Below, piece by piece: positions 7,953-19,500 of a stretch of DNA of 64,000 bases. This DNA is from Pseudomonas cedrina subsp. cedrina. GTDB taxonomy: Bacteria; Pseudomonadota; Gammaproteobacteria; Pseudomonadales; Pseudomonadaceae. The stretch is from contig NZ_MNPW01000013.1 of assembly GCF_001983175.1 (NCBI RefSeq), positions 62,001-126,000 of the forward strand. Direction: 5' to 3'. The position numbers and the translations under genes are program-made. Position 1 is the first letter of the stretch. Every line of letters begins with the position of its first letter. The notes under the pieces are model-generated. The model was not told the DNA's origin, searched no databases, and saw only the letters and a program-made list of their open reading frames with translations.

Positions 7953-8755
7953 GGCCTCCCTGAATGGGCAACGCTAGCGTATCGGATCCGTTTTCAGATT
8001 TGAGCTTTTGACGGGTATCACGCAGCGCTCGGCACCTGCGTTTATCGCGGATATGGTCTCCTAAAATGGTTTAAACGTGGGGTTGAAAAGTCCTTGAGGG
8101 TTCGCCTTGCATCGCGTTCAGCCGAGGAAGGTCGTTGTGCGCTGGAACTAAATTGAACGAAATCCATCGTTTAGTTCGACCCGTCATCGCGAAGTCTCGA
8201 AACTCGTCGTAACATTTTTTCGATGCGATCAAGAGGTCAGCAGAGGGGGCGTTTAATTAATGTCCGATTGGTTTAAATGAATCGCTCGCTGATTAATGGA
8301 TATCGCCTGTAGGCCGTTATCTGGATGTTTCTCCGGCGACGGCTGGAGTGTGGGGCGCGGATTGATTTGCTAATCATCCAAATAGGCTATGAGTTGGTCG
8401 GGGCTTATTCCTGACGATGACGAGTGTGCAAGGTTAAGGTCAACTCTACCTATGGCGATCGTTGAATCACTTGCGAGTGTCGGATGGCTGGCGACCATGC
8501 CCTGTGGCTGGCGAGCAAAACGGTCGCGGTCGATTTACAGCCTGGATTGAGAAAAGCTTACCGCTATGCAGATATTTTTCTAGCTCAGCGACAACCGTTC
8601 TGATTCAAAGATACTGTCTGATTTTTCGGACAAAGCAGGGCCCAGAGATCCCTACTTGGCATTGAACAAATTTGTACATTTAATTGACGCCACTATTTCG
8701 CCACCTTATGATCGCCGCCCATTGATGGCACGGTGCCATGTAGAGGGATCTAGAG
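7953..8755. other. 803-bp intergenic region between ICE genes and cdiB
   Basis: No gene is convincing here; the short plus-strand frames at 8462 and 8656 lack ribosome sites and family resemblance. GC content falls relative to both sides. There is an inverted repeat GAACTAAA (8145-8152) / TTTAGTTC (8170-8177) and a palindrome ACAAATTTGT (8666-8675) about 80 bp before cdiB. The region must hold the promoters of the leftward ICE gene and of cdiB. It could also hold an element boundary, but no tRNA or duplicated end is seen. Confidence 0.4.
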
Positions 8756-10477
8756 ATGTGGCGTACGGTACGTCGAACCAGGCTCGGCCTGTTGTCCGCT
8801 TTTGTTTGCCTTGGCGCAGCCGGCATGGCGCAAGCCGCGACCCCGCAGAACACGCCAGGCGTCACCGACCTGATCCGCGACCGCCAGGACCGCCTGCTCG
8901 AAGAGCAACAGCGCCGCCTCGAAGACCTCAAGGACCTGCCCGGTAAAGCCGCCACCGCCGCCCAGCCGACGGCACCCGCCGACACCCGCTGCTTCGCGAT
9001 CAACACCATCGAGCTCACCGGCGCCGACGCCCTGTCCGAATCCGAGCGCACCCGCCTGCTCAAACCTTACATCGGCCAATGCCTCGGCGTGCCGCAGCTC
9101 AATGACCTGCTTAAGGTCATCACCGACCACTACCTGGCCAAAGGCCTGGTCACCAGCCGCGCCTACTTGCCACAACAGAACCTCGCCAGCGGCAACCTCA
9201 AGGTGCAAGTGGTGGAAGGCCGCCTGGAAGTGCTGAAGGGTGCCGAAGGCAGCGGCATCACCGACCGTCAACTGGCCATGAGTTTCCCAGGTAAACCGGG
9301 CGACCTGCTCAACCTGCGCGAGATCGAGCAGATGGTCGACCAGTTGAACCGCTTGCCATCGAACCAGGCGCAGATGGAATTGGCGCCGGGCAAGGCCGTT
9401 GGCGGCAGTGAAGTGCTGGTCAAAAACACCCCGCAGAAGCCGTGGCGCGTCGGCCTGTCCCGCCATAACGGCGGCCAACGCAGCACCGGCGAGCAGCAGT
9501 GGGGCGCCAGCTTCGATTGGGATAACCCGCTGGGCCTGGCGGATCAATTGTCGCTGCGCGGCGGCCACGATGCGGTCAGCGATCACCAGAAAACCTCGCG
9601 CAACTCGATGCTCAATTACAACCTGCCCTTTGGCTGGTGGAACCTCAATTACAGCTACAGCGAAACCGAATACCGCTCCCTGGCCCAGGCCAGCGGCTTC
9701 AACTTCAAGCAATCGGGCGACAGCCAGAACCACCAACTGCGCCTGGAGCGCGTGATCCACCGCGACGCCCTGAGCAAAACTTCGCTCAGCACCGGCGTGG
9801 CCACCCTGCGCACCAACAACTTCATCGAAGACAGCAAGCTCGCCCTGAGCAGCAACCGCCTCAGCGAAGCCCAGTTCGGCATCAACCATGGCCGACGCAT
9901 CGGCGGCTCGTTCCTCAACATCGACCTGGGCATGCAGGACGGCATCGGCGCCTTCGACGCCCAGGCCAATCACAACCCGCGCCCTGGCCAGGCCGACGCG
10001 CGCTACCGCAAATACACCGCCACCCTGAGCTACCTGTACCCGTTCAAGTTGTGGGGCGAGTCGTTCAGTTTCAGCAGCCTCATGACCGGCCAGCGTAGCG
10101 AAGACGTGCTGTTCAGCCCCCAGCGCATGAGCCTGGGCGGGCAGTCGTCGATTCGCGGCTACCGGGACCAGAGCCTTGCCGGCGACAGCGGTGGTTACTG
10201 GCGCAACGACCTGCGCTGGAGCCGCCCGGTGACCTGGGCCTGGCTGCAACCGGTGTTCACCGAATACGGCACCAGCCTCGGTTACGACCAGGGCGTGATC
10301 CGCGGCGACCGCTACAACGCCGAACAGCACGGGCGCATGACCAGCAACTCCGTGGACCTGTTCGCACGCGGCCAGAACGTCGCCGCCACAGTCACCTTTG
10401 CACACTCTTTGGAACGACCGGGGCCGATCACTGAACGTGAAGCGCCGGTTTATTTCCGCCTGGATTTCTTCCTTTAA
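8756..10477 (+). CDS. cdiB: CdiB, two-partner secretion outer-membrane transporter
   Basis: A 573-residue TpsB transporter (ShlB/FhaC/CdiB family) that exports CdiA across the outer membrane. A signal peptide ends near AGMAQA (residue 28). A charged coiled stretch follows (DRQDRLLEEQQRRLEDL, the N-terminal plug helix region). Two POTRA domains cover about residues 75-230, with CFAINTIELTGADAL and the Cys pair 79/106 conserved in the family. A 16-strand barrel follows to the C-terminal phenylalanine (YFRLDFFL). The lid-loop motif, usually VRGY, is SIRGYRD near residue 464. It lies 32 bp before cdiA and is certainly co-transcribed with it. Confidence 0.92.
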   Translation: MWRTVRRTRLGLLSAFVCLGAAGMAQAATPQNTPGVTDLIRDRQDRLLEEQQRRLEDLKDLPGKAATAAQPTAPADTRCFAINTIELTGADALSESERTRLLKPYIGQCLGVPQLNDLLKVITDHYLAKGLVTSRAYLPQQNLASGNLKVQVVEGRLEVLKGAEGSGITDRQLAMSFPGKPGDLLNLREIEQMVDQLNRLPSNQAQMELAPGKAVGGSEVLVKNTPQKPWRVGLSRHNGGQRSTGEQQWGASFDWDNPLGLADQLSLRGGHDAVSDHQKTSRNSMLNYNLPFGWWNLNYSYSETEYRSLAQASGFNFKQSGDSQNHQLRLERVIHRDALSKTSLSTGVATLRTNNFIEDSKLALSSNRLSEAQFGINHGRRIGGSFLNIDLGMQDGIGAFDAQANHNPRPGQADARYRKYTATLSYLYPFKLWGESFSFSSLMTGQRSEDVLFSPQRMSLGGQSSIRGYRDQSLAGDSGGYWRNDLRWSRPVTWAWLQPVFTEYGTSLGYDQGVIRGDRYNAEQHGRMTSNSVDLFARGQNVAATVTFAHSLERPGPITEREAPVYFRLDFFL

Positions 10478-10509
10478 ATTTTTACCGCCTTCGGGCATCG
10501 AGACCTGAC

Positions 10510-13500
10510 ATGGACGTTCGCCAGTTCGCTTTCCTTGCGCGCCAACCTTCCGCAGCCGTGAAAACCCGCTCCAGCTTTTTGGGCCTGCCCAAACGCGGAT
10601 TGGCGTTGGTGCTGGCCAACGCGATGTTCTGGCAGCCGTTGCTGGCCCAGGCGGACGGGATTGTGGTCAGCGCGCCCGGCACCAGTCTGGGCCAGGCGGG
10701 TAACGGCGTGCCCATCGTCAACATCGCGGCGCCCAATGGCAGCGGTTTGTCGCATAACCAGTTCAGTGACTACAACGTCGGCCAGCAGGGCGTGATCCTC
10801 AACAACGCCACCAGCCGCACCCAGTCCACGCAGTTGGGCGGGATCATCGTCGGCAACCCGAATTTCAATGGTGCCGCCGCCAGCGTCATCCTCAATGAAG
10901 TCAACGGCGGCAGCCCCAGTCAGTTGCGTGGGTACACCGAAGTGGCGGGGCAGTCAGCCCATGTGATCGTGGCCAACCCTTACGGCATCAGCTGCAATGG
11001 TTGCGGCTTTATCAATACGCCCCAGGCCACGTTGACTACCGGTAAAGCGCTGATCGAAAACGGCCAGATCAGCCGTTACCAGGTCGACAAGGGCAGCGTT
11101 ACCATCGACGGCGCCGGCCTGAATGCCAACAACGTCGACCAGTTCGAAATCATCACCCGCGCTGCCACCATTAACGCGCAGATTCAGGCGAAAAAACTCA
11201 CCATCGTGGCCGGTCGCAACGATGTAGACGCACGCACCCTGAACGCCACGGCGCGAGCGGCGGACGGCAGCCAGGCGCCGGACCTGGCGATCGATTCTTC
11301 GGCGCTGGGCGGCATGTACGTGGGCGCGGTCAAGCTGGTCGGTACCGAGTCAGGCGTGGGCGTACGCCTGTCGGGAGACATGGTCGCCGGTGGTGATATC
11401 CAGATTGATACGGCGGGCAACGTGGTCATGGGGCAGGCGTCGGCAGGTACTGCGATTGCGGTAAAAGCGGCCAGCGTGGAGACGCAAGGCGCTGTCTATG
11501 CCGGCACCGATCTATCGGTTAAAACCCAGGGTGCATTGAGCAACCGACAAACCCTCGCCGCCCGGGACAGCATCACTCTGGACGCAGGCGGTCGGTTGAC
11601 TAACGGCGGGATTATTGAAGCGGGTATCAACGTAGATAATAGCCGCAATGCCCAAGGCGATGTGCGTTTGATCGCACAAGCCATCGACAACAGCGGCAAG
11701 ACGGTGATCGCCAGTCGCGACCTCACCGTCAACACTGGCGCACTGTCCAACCAGGGTGGAACCCTGGGCAGTGGCCAGCGTTTGAGCATCACTTCAGGAA
11801 GCCTGGACAACAGCCAAACCGGTCGTCTGGTCAGTGATGGTGATCTCACCGTGAGGATCGATGACCTGCTGGATAACCAGACCAAAGGCAACGTTTTGGC
11901 CAAGGGGGTCATGGTGGTCCAGGCGGGACGCCTGGATAACCGTAGCGGCGTCGTTAGTGCCAACCAGAACCTGAATCTGCACGTTGGCCAAGTCGATAAC
12001 CGAGAAGGTGTGCTGAACAGCAAGCAGGCACTGGCAATCACCGGCCAATCCCTAAGCAACCAAGGCGGCCTGGTCGGCGCCATCGGGCCGGTGCGCCTGA
12101 CGGTGGAGACCGTGAATAACACTAAGGGCCGCATCGCCAGCGAAGATGAACTGGACGCCACCCTTGGCGTATTGAACCAGCAAGGTGGTGAACTGGTTGC
12201 TCAGGGCGACCTGACCCTCAACGCCGGCACCGTGGATAACCGGAACGGCGGCCTGATTGCGGCGACAAAAGTGCTGAAACTCAAGGCCGACAGCATCGAT
12301 AACCGCGCCGGCGAAATTTCCAGTCAGCAAAACCTCGAACTCAGCGGCGAGTACCTCGACAACCGCGGGGGCAAACTGTTGGCCGGTACCACACTGGAGC
12401 TGGCGGTGTCTGAGGTCGTTAATCAGGCCAAGGGCCTTGTGTTTGCCAAGGATGTACGCTTGACCGGTACACGACTGGATAACACCGACGGTACCTTGGG
12501 TGGGCAGCGCTCACTGGAACTGAAGTTGTCCGAATCCTTGGACAACACTCGCGGCAAACTCAACAGCGAAGGTTCAATTGCCCTTGCTGGGCAGCGCATC
12601 GATAACACCAGCGGGAGTATTTCCAGCGCTGGTCAATTGAATATCAACACCACCGCCGACCTGCTTAACAACGCTGGCACCGTCGAAAGCGCACAAGGAC
12701 TCACGCTGACCATCGGGAGCCTTGACAACACCCAGGGCCTGCTTAAAAGCCAGCGAGAAACGAACCTTGTCACCGGACAGTTCACTAACGGCCTTAACGG
12801 TCGCGTGATCAGTGCCGAGCGCCTTGACCTCACGGCTACCCACGTGACCAACAGTGGCCGTATCGCCAGCGTCGGTACTCTGAACGCCAACCTCGGCGGT
12901 CTCACCCAATTGGGCGGCGCCGAACTGGTGAGCAACGCGCAGCTCACTCTCGACCTGCACAACGGCAAGTTGACCAACGCTGGTTTGATCAACGCCCCGA
13001 TTCTGCTGCTCAACAACCTTGCCAGTATCGACAACCAGAGCGGTGAGATTTCCAGCCAGAACGCTTTCACCCTGACCACGCAGAACCTCAACAACACCAA
13101 CGGTAAACTCATCAGCAACCAAGAGCTGACCCTGCGCGTTGGTCAGGTGCTTAACAATTTCAAAGGCCTGATCAGCGGCCGGGGCGACGTAGATATCAGT
13201 GCGTCCGAACTGATCGATAACCAGCGTGGCAGCGTGATTGCCGACGGTACCTTGTTGCTGAGTAGCGCAACTCTGGATAACCGTAGCGGTGAGATCGCCG
13301 GTAAGGCCCAGGTCACCGTCAACGCAGACCGTTTTGATAACCAGAAAGGTCAACTGATCAGTACCGAAGGCCTGCATATCAGCAGCGCGAACCTCGATAA
13401 TCGCGAGGGCCTGGTAGGTGCCGTAAAAGCGCTGAAACTCGACGTCGACCACCTCGATAATCGCGCCGGTGAAGTGACCGGAAATGCCGATGTCACCATC

Positions 13501-16500
13501 ACTGGACTGCAACTGAACAACAGCGACAAGGGTGTGGTGTTCTCGGGTCTGGGATTGAAACTTGCGGTAGATCAGGTGATCAACCGCACCCTGGGTCAAT
13601 TGAACGGCCAGCGCCTCACGCTGGCTGGCACTTCACTGGATAACACCGGCGGCAAGCTGTTCAGCCAACAGCCGTTGATGTTGACGCTGGCGGGCGACTT
13701 GGATAACAGCGAAGGTCTGCTAAGCAGTGAAGGCACGCTGGACGTCAAAGCGCACAGGCTCAATAACACCAAGGGCAGCCTATCCAGCGCGCAAGGCTTG
13801 AACGTTTCAGTCACCAGCATGCTGAATAACAAAAGTGGCGAGCTGTTGACTGATGGCAACCTGATCCTTCGCAGTGCCGATCTGGATAACGAACAGGGTA
13901 ATATCAGTGGCAAAGGGCCGGTCTCGGTTACTTCTGGCGAGGTGAACAACCAGGGAGGTCGACTCAACAGCGGCGATACGTTGTCGCTGACCACCGCGCA
14001 GTTGAATAACGGTGGCAGCATCGGCAGTACCAAAGCCATGACGGCCAGCGTTACGGGCCTGAACCAGCAGGGCGGCAAGTTGTTCAGCAATGCCGGCCTG
14101 TCCTTGGATATGAACAATGGTCAACTTAACAACCAAGACGGTCTGATTAATGCCGTCGGCCCATTGCTCCTTAATAACCTCACCAACGTCACCAACAACG
14201 GTGGCGAAATCTCCAGCGGCCAAGCCTTCAGCCTGACCGCCCAAAACCTCGATAACAGCAACGGCAAGCTGCTGAGCAATCAGGGCCTGACCCTACGCAT
14301 CGACCAGGCTCTGACCAACATCAAGGGGCTGATCGGCGGGGCGAGTCTCACTGCGCAAGCCACTGCCATGGACAACCGTGGCGGCAGCCTGACCAGTCGC
14401 GGCGACCTGCAACTAACCAGCGCCGGTCTGCTGAACAACAGCGACCAAGGCCTTATCAGCGCAGCGCAAGCGGTCACTGTGCACAGCGCTGACCTGAACA
14501 ATCAGAGCGGCACTCTGCTGGGTGCTGCGGTGACTCTCAATGCCATGGCCCTGGACAATACCGCCAGCGGCCTGATCAATAGCCGGAGCACCTTGAACCT
14601 CAAGGCCGCCAGCCTCAATTCCGGTAACGGCGGTGAAGTCTCTGCCAAAGGTGCCATGGCTATCGACCTCAACGCCTTGGCACTGGCAGGGGGGAGGATA
14701 GTCGGTGAGCAGGGCATAACCGTCGACTTCAACAACAATGACCTGGACAACCGTAACGGCCTGATCCTCGCCAATGGTCCGTTGACTCTGAAAAACCTGC
14801 GGGATCTCAGCAACCAAGGCGGTGAAATTTCCAGCCAGCAAAGCTTTGCCCTGGCAGCGCGCACGCTGGATAACAGTGCAGGCAAGCTGATCAGCAGCCA
14901 AGTACTGACCCTCAACGCAGACACCCTGAATAACGGCGCGAATGGCTTGATGTCGGGTTGGCAAGGCCTGAACGTCAGCGGTGGTAGCCTCGATAACCGT
15001 GACCACGGCACACTGTCGAGTCGCAACGGTGCGATCGATGTACGCCTGAGCGGTGCTCTGCAAAACAACACTGAAGGCGCGCTGGTCAGTCAAGGGCGGC
15101 TGGACGTCAGCGCTGCCAGCCTGGATAACCGTGGCAAGTCCGTGCTTTCCAGCGGCGCCGGGCAACACCTGTCGGTGACTGGCGCATTGGTTAATGGTGA
15201 CGGCAGCTTGATCGAGAGCGGCACTACGCTGGATGTACAAGCGGCCACCCTGGCCAACCAGGCCACCATCAACGCGCAACAAGCCTTCACCTTTACCGGT
15301 ACCGACCTGACCAACAACGGCGGCACCCTCGCGAGCAACGGACAGTTGACCCTCGACTTGCTCGGCAACCTCAACAACAGCGGCGGCAAGCTGGTGAGCG
15401 CTGGGCCGTTGCTTCTGCAACGTGCCAGCCAGGTTTACAACGACGCCGACGGCCAGATTGCCAGCCAGGGCCTGCTGACCCTGTTTACCGGAGGCCTAGA
15501 CAACAGTGAGCGTGGCACCATTGTAGCCAAGGAACGGGTAGCAATCACGGCATCGGACGTCGTACAGAACCACACCAATGGTCTGATCTACAGCCAGGAC
15601 GCCGATGTGCAACTGAACGCCGCGGGCCTGAACAACGCCAAGGGTGTCGTGCAGGGCCAAACCGGCCTGAGCCTGAAAATCCGCGGTGATGTTGATAACC
15701 AAGGCGGTACATTAGCCAGCTTCAAGGGCCTGCTGGATGCGCAGTTGGCCGCAGGCCTGAATAATCAAGGTGGCATCATCCAGGCACAGCGCCTGAACCT
15801 GCTCGCCAACAGCATCAACAACCAGGGTGGACGCATCGCCGCGCAAGCGGGCGATGCTGTGGTCAACGCCAACAATTTTGCCAATAGCAATGGTGGCGTG
15901 TACGCCAAGGGCTTGGTACGGGTAGGTGGTCAGCAAGTGGATAACAGTGCCGGGCAAATTGCCGGTGGCGCGGTTGAGCTGGCGGCAAATGGGCTACTCA
16001 CCAACCGTGGCGGGGTGATTGAAAGCGATGGCAGCCTGAATGTGGCGGCCAATAGCGTTGATAACCAGGGAGGGCAAATTCGGGCGCTGGGTAGCGGTGG
16101 AAAAACCAACTTTCAGATTGGTGGCGTGTTTGATAACCGTAACGGCCGGTTGGAAACCTCCAATACTGATTTGACGCTAAATGTAGGTGGCTTTCAGAAC
16201 CAGGGCGGCAGCTTGTTGCACGCAGGTAAGGGCTTCTTTGATATCGCCACTGCCAACCTCACTCAAGCCGGTGGTGACGTGGTTACCAGAGGCGGTCTGA
16301 CCCTCACTGCGAACAATTGGACCAACAGCAGCGTAATCCAGGCCGGGCGCTTGACGATTAACGTCAACACCTTGAATCAAACCGCCAGTGGGCAGTTGCT
16401 GGCGTCCGACAGCCTTATCGGTACGGGTGGCAATTGGAACAATGATGGGTTGATCACCAGTGATGGCACCGCGGATCTGACCCTGACCGGCAACTACGTC

Positions 16501-19500
16501 GGCAAAGGCCGTTACAGCAGTGTCGGGACACTGGGCTTGAGTGCGGCACAGTTAAACGTGAGCAGCGCTGCGAGTATTGCAGGAGGGGGCGATACAACCC
16601 TCAATATCGCGGGAGCATTCAACAACTACGGTCGGGTTACATCTGCGGCGAAGCTGAGTGTCGGTGCCGGCGCTATTAATAACTATGCAACGTTGGGCAG
16701 TACACAGGCGCTGTTGCTGCAGACACCAACGTTGTTGAATGAAGGTGGACTGATTTTTAGCGGTTCGAACATTGACATTAAAGTCGGTGATCTGCTGAAC
16801 AATGATAATGCGGCCATTTACAGTCTGGGCAACTTGAATATTGGTGGGCAGCAGGGGGGTAAGGCTAATAGCGTTGTAAATTTCTCATCCTCCATACAGT
16901 CGGATGCAGATTTTACCGTTGCTTCGACGGTCTTTGAAAATAAGAGGCAGGGTGTTGCAGGTAAAGAGCGCTTGTTGTCGGGTGACATTACTTTTGATTG
17001 TGATGGCAATAAGTGTTATTACATGAATTATTTTGTGGAAGAGAGGTATGTGTCTGAGGCTACTTTCTCTGGGCAAGCGGCGACGGTATCGGTGGGAGGT
17101 GATTTTAATGCTGATGTCGGACGTTTCAATAACTTTGCGTCAACTATCGTCTCAGGTGGAAATATAAGTTTTAAAACAGATGTCTTTGAGAATAATTCTG
17201 TAAGTACAGGCGAATTTACGCGCTCAAGAGTTTATAAGTCGACACCAGGTCGCAAGCATTCAGCCCCTTTTTTCGCGGGTATCAACGGTGATGGCCCTGT
17301 CGACATCTACGCTAAGCGTAACTCTAAATATGCGATGGAATATTATGGCGGCTTGTCATGTGGTGGTGGTGACGGCGACCCATGCTACGACATATGGATG
17401 TGGGGCGCTGGTGCCAAGACCGGTTATCTGAATCCCTATTTTGGGCAAGGCCCCGAGGTTTCTGTTCCAGCCGCCATTTTGGCGCTCAATTTAATGAGTG
17501 ATGTCAGAAACTATCAGTCCAGTAGCTCGGCGGCTGCCGTTATTCAGGCCGGTAAGACTGTTTCGATAAACGCAACAAAATCTATCCAGAACGGCGATAT
17601 CAAAAACCTAGCCCCTTTTATGAATCAAGGCCAGCAGAACGGGGTAGCAAAGCCCACGACCATCACCAAAGATATCTCCGTCAATGCCCAACTGCCCCCG
17701 GATCTGGCGCAGCGGCAAGTTAATCCGGTAGCGCTGCCTAACTTCGCTCTGCCGACGGGGCAGAACGGCTTGTTCCGCCTCAGTAGCGGTGGAGTAAGCG
17801 CTACCCAGGTGGCGCAACGCAGCAATGGGCCAAAAAGTTGGACCCTGAGCGAGGCAAGCATCAAGCTGGCTCACCGAGAGCAGGCATTGCCTCAAAATCA
17901 AGGCAGGACGATCCAGTTGGGTGGCGCGAGCCAGATTGCGGTGGATTCTCGCCCTGTATCAGTGGGTGCCCGAGAGGCCAGTGGCATCAACGCCGGAAGC
18001 TCGCCTTCCCTGAATATTCCGGGCATTACACAGCTCGCCACCTCTACGCCTGGAAGCGGTCAAACCCTAAACCGTGTGCAGGGCTTGCCTGACCGTACAA
18101 TCGTTTCGAAGCCACATAAATACCTGATCGAAACCAATCCAGTTCTGACTGACCTCAAACAGTTCATGAGCTCGGATTATCTGCTCGCAGGATTGGGCTA
18201 TAACCCGGATGAAAGCGCGAAGCGATTGGGCGACGGTCTTTATGAACAACGATTGATCCAGCAAGCGATTGTCGAGCGTACCGGGCAGCGCTTTATCGAC
18301 GGCCAGGCCTCTGACGAGGCAGTGTTCCGTCACCTGATGGATAACGCCATTCGCAGCAAGCAGGCCCTCGACCTGTCGGTGGGCGTATCGCTGACCGGTC
18401 AGCAAGTGGCCGCGCTAACCCACGATATCGTCTGGCTTGAAGAGAATGTGATCAACGGCGAAAAGGTGTTGGTGCCGGTGTTGTACCTGGCCCAAGCTGA
18501 TAATCGCCTGGCCCCCAACGGCGCCCTGATTGCTGGCCAGGACATCAGCCTTATGGCGGGTGAGAACCTGGAGAACGCAGGAACCCTGCGCGCCACTCAT
18601 AACCTGTCGGCCAAGGCCGGAAACGACCTGGCCAACAGCGGGTTGATTGAAGCCGGCAACCGTCTGGACCTACTGGCGGGTAACAACATCGTCAACAAGG
18701 CAGGCGGGATCATTGCCGGCCGCGATGTAACGCTCACAGCAGTTGGTGGCGATGTGATCAACGAGCGTAGCGTGACCACCACCGGTTACAGCTCCGGTAC
18801 TTCAATACGTCGCGATTACCTCGATAGCGCTGCCAGGATTGAAGCGGCTAACGACCTGAGCCTCAATGCTGGACGTGACGTCTCTAACAACGGCAGCGTG
18901 CTGGCCAGTGGACGCGATACTACTATTACCGCCGGGCGTGATGTGCGCCTTGATGCGGTAGAACAACGCAACTCCGTTGACATGGGAAGCAGATACCGCA
19001 CTGAAACCGTCACGCAAACCGGAGCGAGCCTGGACGCGGGGCGTGATGTGAAGGTCACGGCGGGCCGCGATTTCAGCGCTATTGCCAGCCGAATTGATGC
19101 CAAGCGTGATCTGAGTATTTCGGCCGCTGATGATTTGAGTATTTCGTCTGCAGCAGACGAGCAGCATTCATCCAGCAAGTCCAAGAAGGTCACCCGCTCC
19201 GAGGATCACATCAGCCAGGTTTCCAGTGTGCTGAAAGCTGGTGGTGATGTGTCATTGAGTGCTGGCAAGGACCTTGAGCTGACCGCGAGCCGGGTTGCGG
19301 GCGGCGGTAACGTGGCTTTGGAGGCGCAGCGTGACCTGAGCATTTTGTCAGCGCTGGACGAAGACGCTTCGTTCTACTCGAAAAAGAGCAAGGGCTCGTT
19401 CGGGCGCAGCAAAAGCGAGCAGCGTGAAAGTTACGACAGCACCAACGTGGCTTCCGTTGTGGAGGCGGGCAAGGACCTGACCGTCAACGCTAGCAAGAAA

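Noticed and set aside
8462..8946. Small plus-strand ORFs upstream of cdiB
   Set aside because: No ribosome sites or protein-like composition; the second overlaps the start of cdiB in another frame.
8750..10498. 582-codon minus-strand ORF opposite cdiB
   Set aside because: The plus strand encodes a complete CdiB with signal peptide and POTRA domains; the antisense frame is a by-product of GC-rich codon use.
11184..16380. Many long minus-strand ORFs inside cdiA
   Set aside because: They are shadows of the repeated FHA codons; translations are repetitive and have no family resemblance.
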